Positions 63,528 to 64,000 of a stretch of DNA of 64,000 nt are shown one piece after another. Position numbers and translations under genes: made by a program. Origin of the DNA: Sphingobacterium sp. PCS056 (lineage in GTDB: Bacteria; Bacteroidota; Bacteroidia; Sphingobacteriales; Sphingobacteriaceae). The notes under the pieces are model-generated. The model saw only the letters and a program-made list of their open reading frames with translations. It searched no databases and was not told the origin of the DNA. The stretch is taken from NCBI RefSeq assembly GCF_023273895.1, contig NZ_CP096883.1, forward strand, positions 2,852,001 to 2,916,000, given 5' to 3'. Position 1 is the first letter of the stretch; every line of letters begins with the position of its first letter.

Positions 63528-63544
63528 TAATTTTGCCTGGCAAA
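63528..63544 (+). promoter_or_regulatory. -7 element and overlapping palindrome of guaB
   Basis: TAATTTTG at 63528-63535 is an exact TAnnTTTG match. The palindrome TTTGCC-T-GGCAAA at 63532-63544 overlaps it and the expected start site, and the half-site TTTGCC recurs near 63563-63568 just before the ATG. Confidence 0.5.
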
Positions 63545-63547
63545 TAG

Positions 63548-64000
<453 letters not shown>

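Overview
The window looks like chromosomal DNA of a Bacteroidota bacterium, most likely family Sphingobacteriaceae (Sphingobacterium or a close relative). The signs are low GC; promoters of the Bacteroidota type (TTG, about 19-21 bp, TAnnTTTG) before many genes; few Shine-Dalgarno sequences; a fused SecDF; a fused E1 alpha/beta 2-oxoacid dehydrogenase; a DAHP synthase/chorismate mutase fusion; DUF1080 proteins; and the order pheT-coiled coil-zapA-6S RNA-rny. The species call is inference. I saw no rRNA or tRNA genes, insertion sequences, prophage or CRISPR array.

Layout. 1-6.9 kb: an MscS channel cut by the left edge, a secreted DUF1080 protein, and a DUF2625 gene bracketed by two near-identical 102-bp repeats. 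Each repeat reads as a tiny minus-strand RNA gene (promoter, about 65 nt, terminator). Two methyltransferases and a small heat-shock protein follow. 6.9-18.8 kb: single genes and short operons: thioesterase, ECF sigma factor with an overlapping membrane protein, UbiB-like kinase, divergent SDR, YceI, Crp-like regulator, FkbM methyltransferase, YiiX-like amidase, a lipoprotein-lipoprotein-YgiC-like operon, a Fic protein with paired palindromic operators, and DoxX. 18.8-28.4 kb: purL, pheT, coiled-coil protein, zapA, a probable 6S RNA, rny and a membrane protein.

28.4-31.8 kb is gene-poor. It holds rlmH, a 38-residue membrane peptide, and two degenerate tandem arrays with periods of 21 bp and 11 bp. 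31.8-35.1 kb: NUDIX, DUF1080 lipoprotein, an unknown protein and a DEAD-box helicase. 35.3-43.2 kb: the fused E1, then an aromatic amino acid cluster on the minus strand (pheA, DAHPS-chorismate mutase, aroA, aroC, ROK kinase). pheA is preceded by a complete attenuator: promoter, Phe/Tyr-rich leader peptide and terminator hairpin.

43.5-64 kb: nuclease-transporter-YigZ-phosphorylase operon; the rod-shape operon mreB-mreC-mreD-mrdA-rodA; M1 peptidase; a PolX/PHP protein with a degenerate polymerase site and NDH-2; a MarR-ferredoxin reductase-ferredoxin operon with two operator palindromes on its promoter; secDF; a small outer-membrane-type protein; and the start of guaB at the right edge.

The strongest less-expected signals are the duplicated mini-RNA genes, the pheA leader, the Fic operators, and the 11-bp and 21-bp periodic arrays around rlmH.
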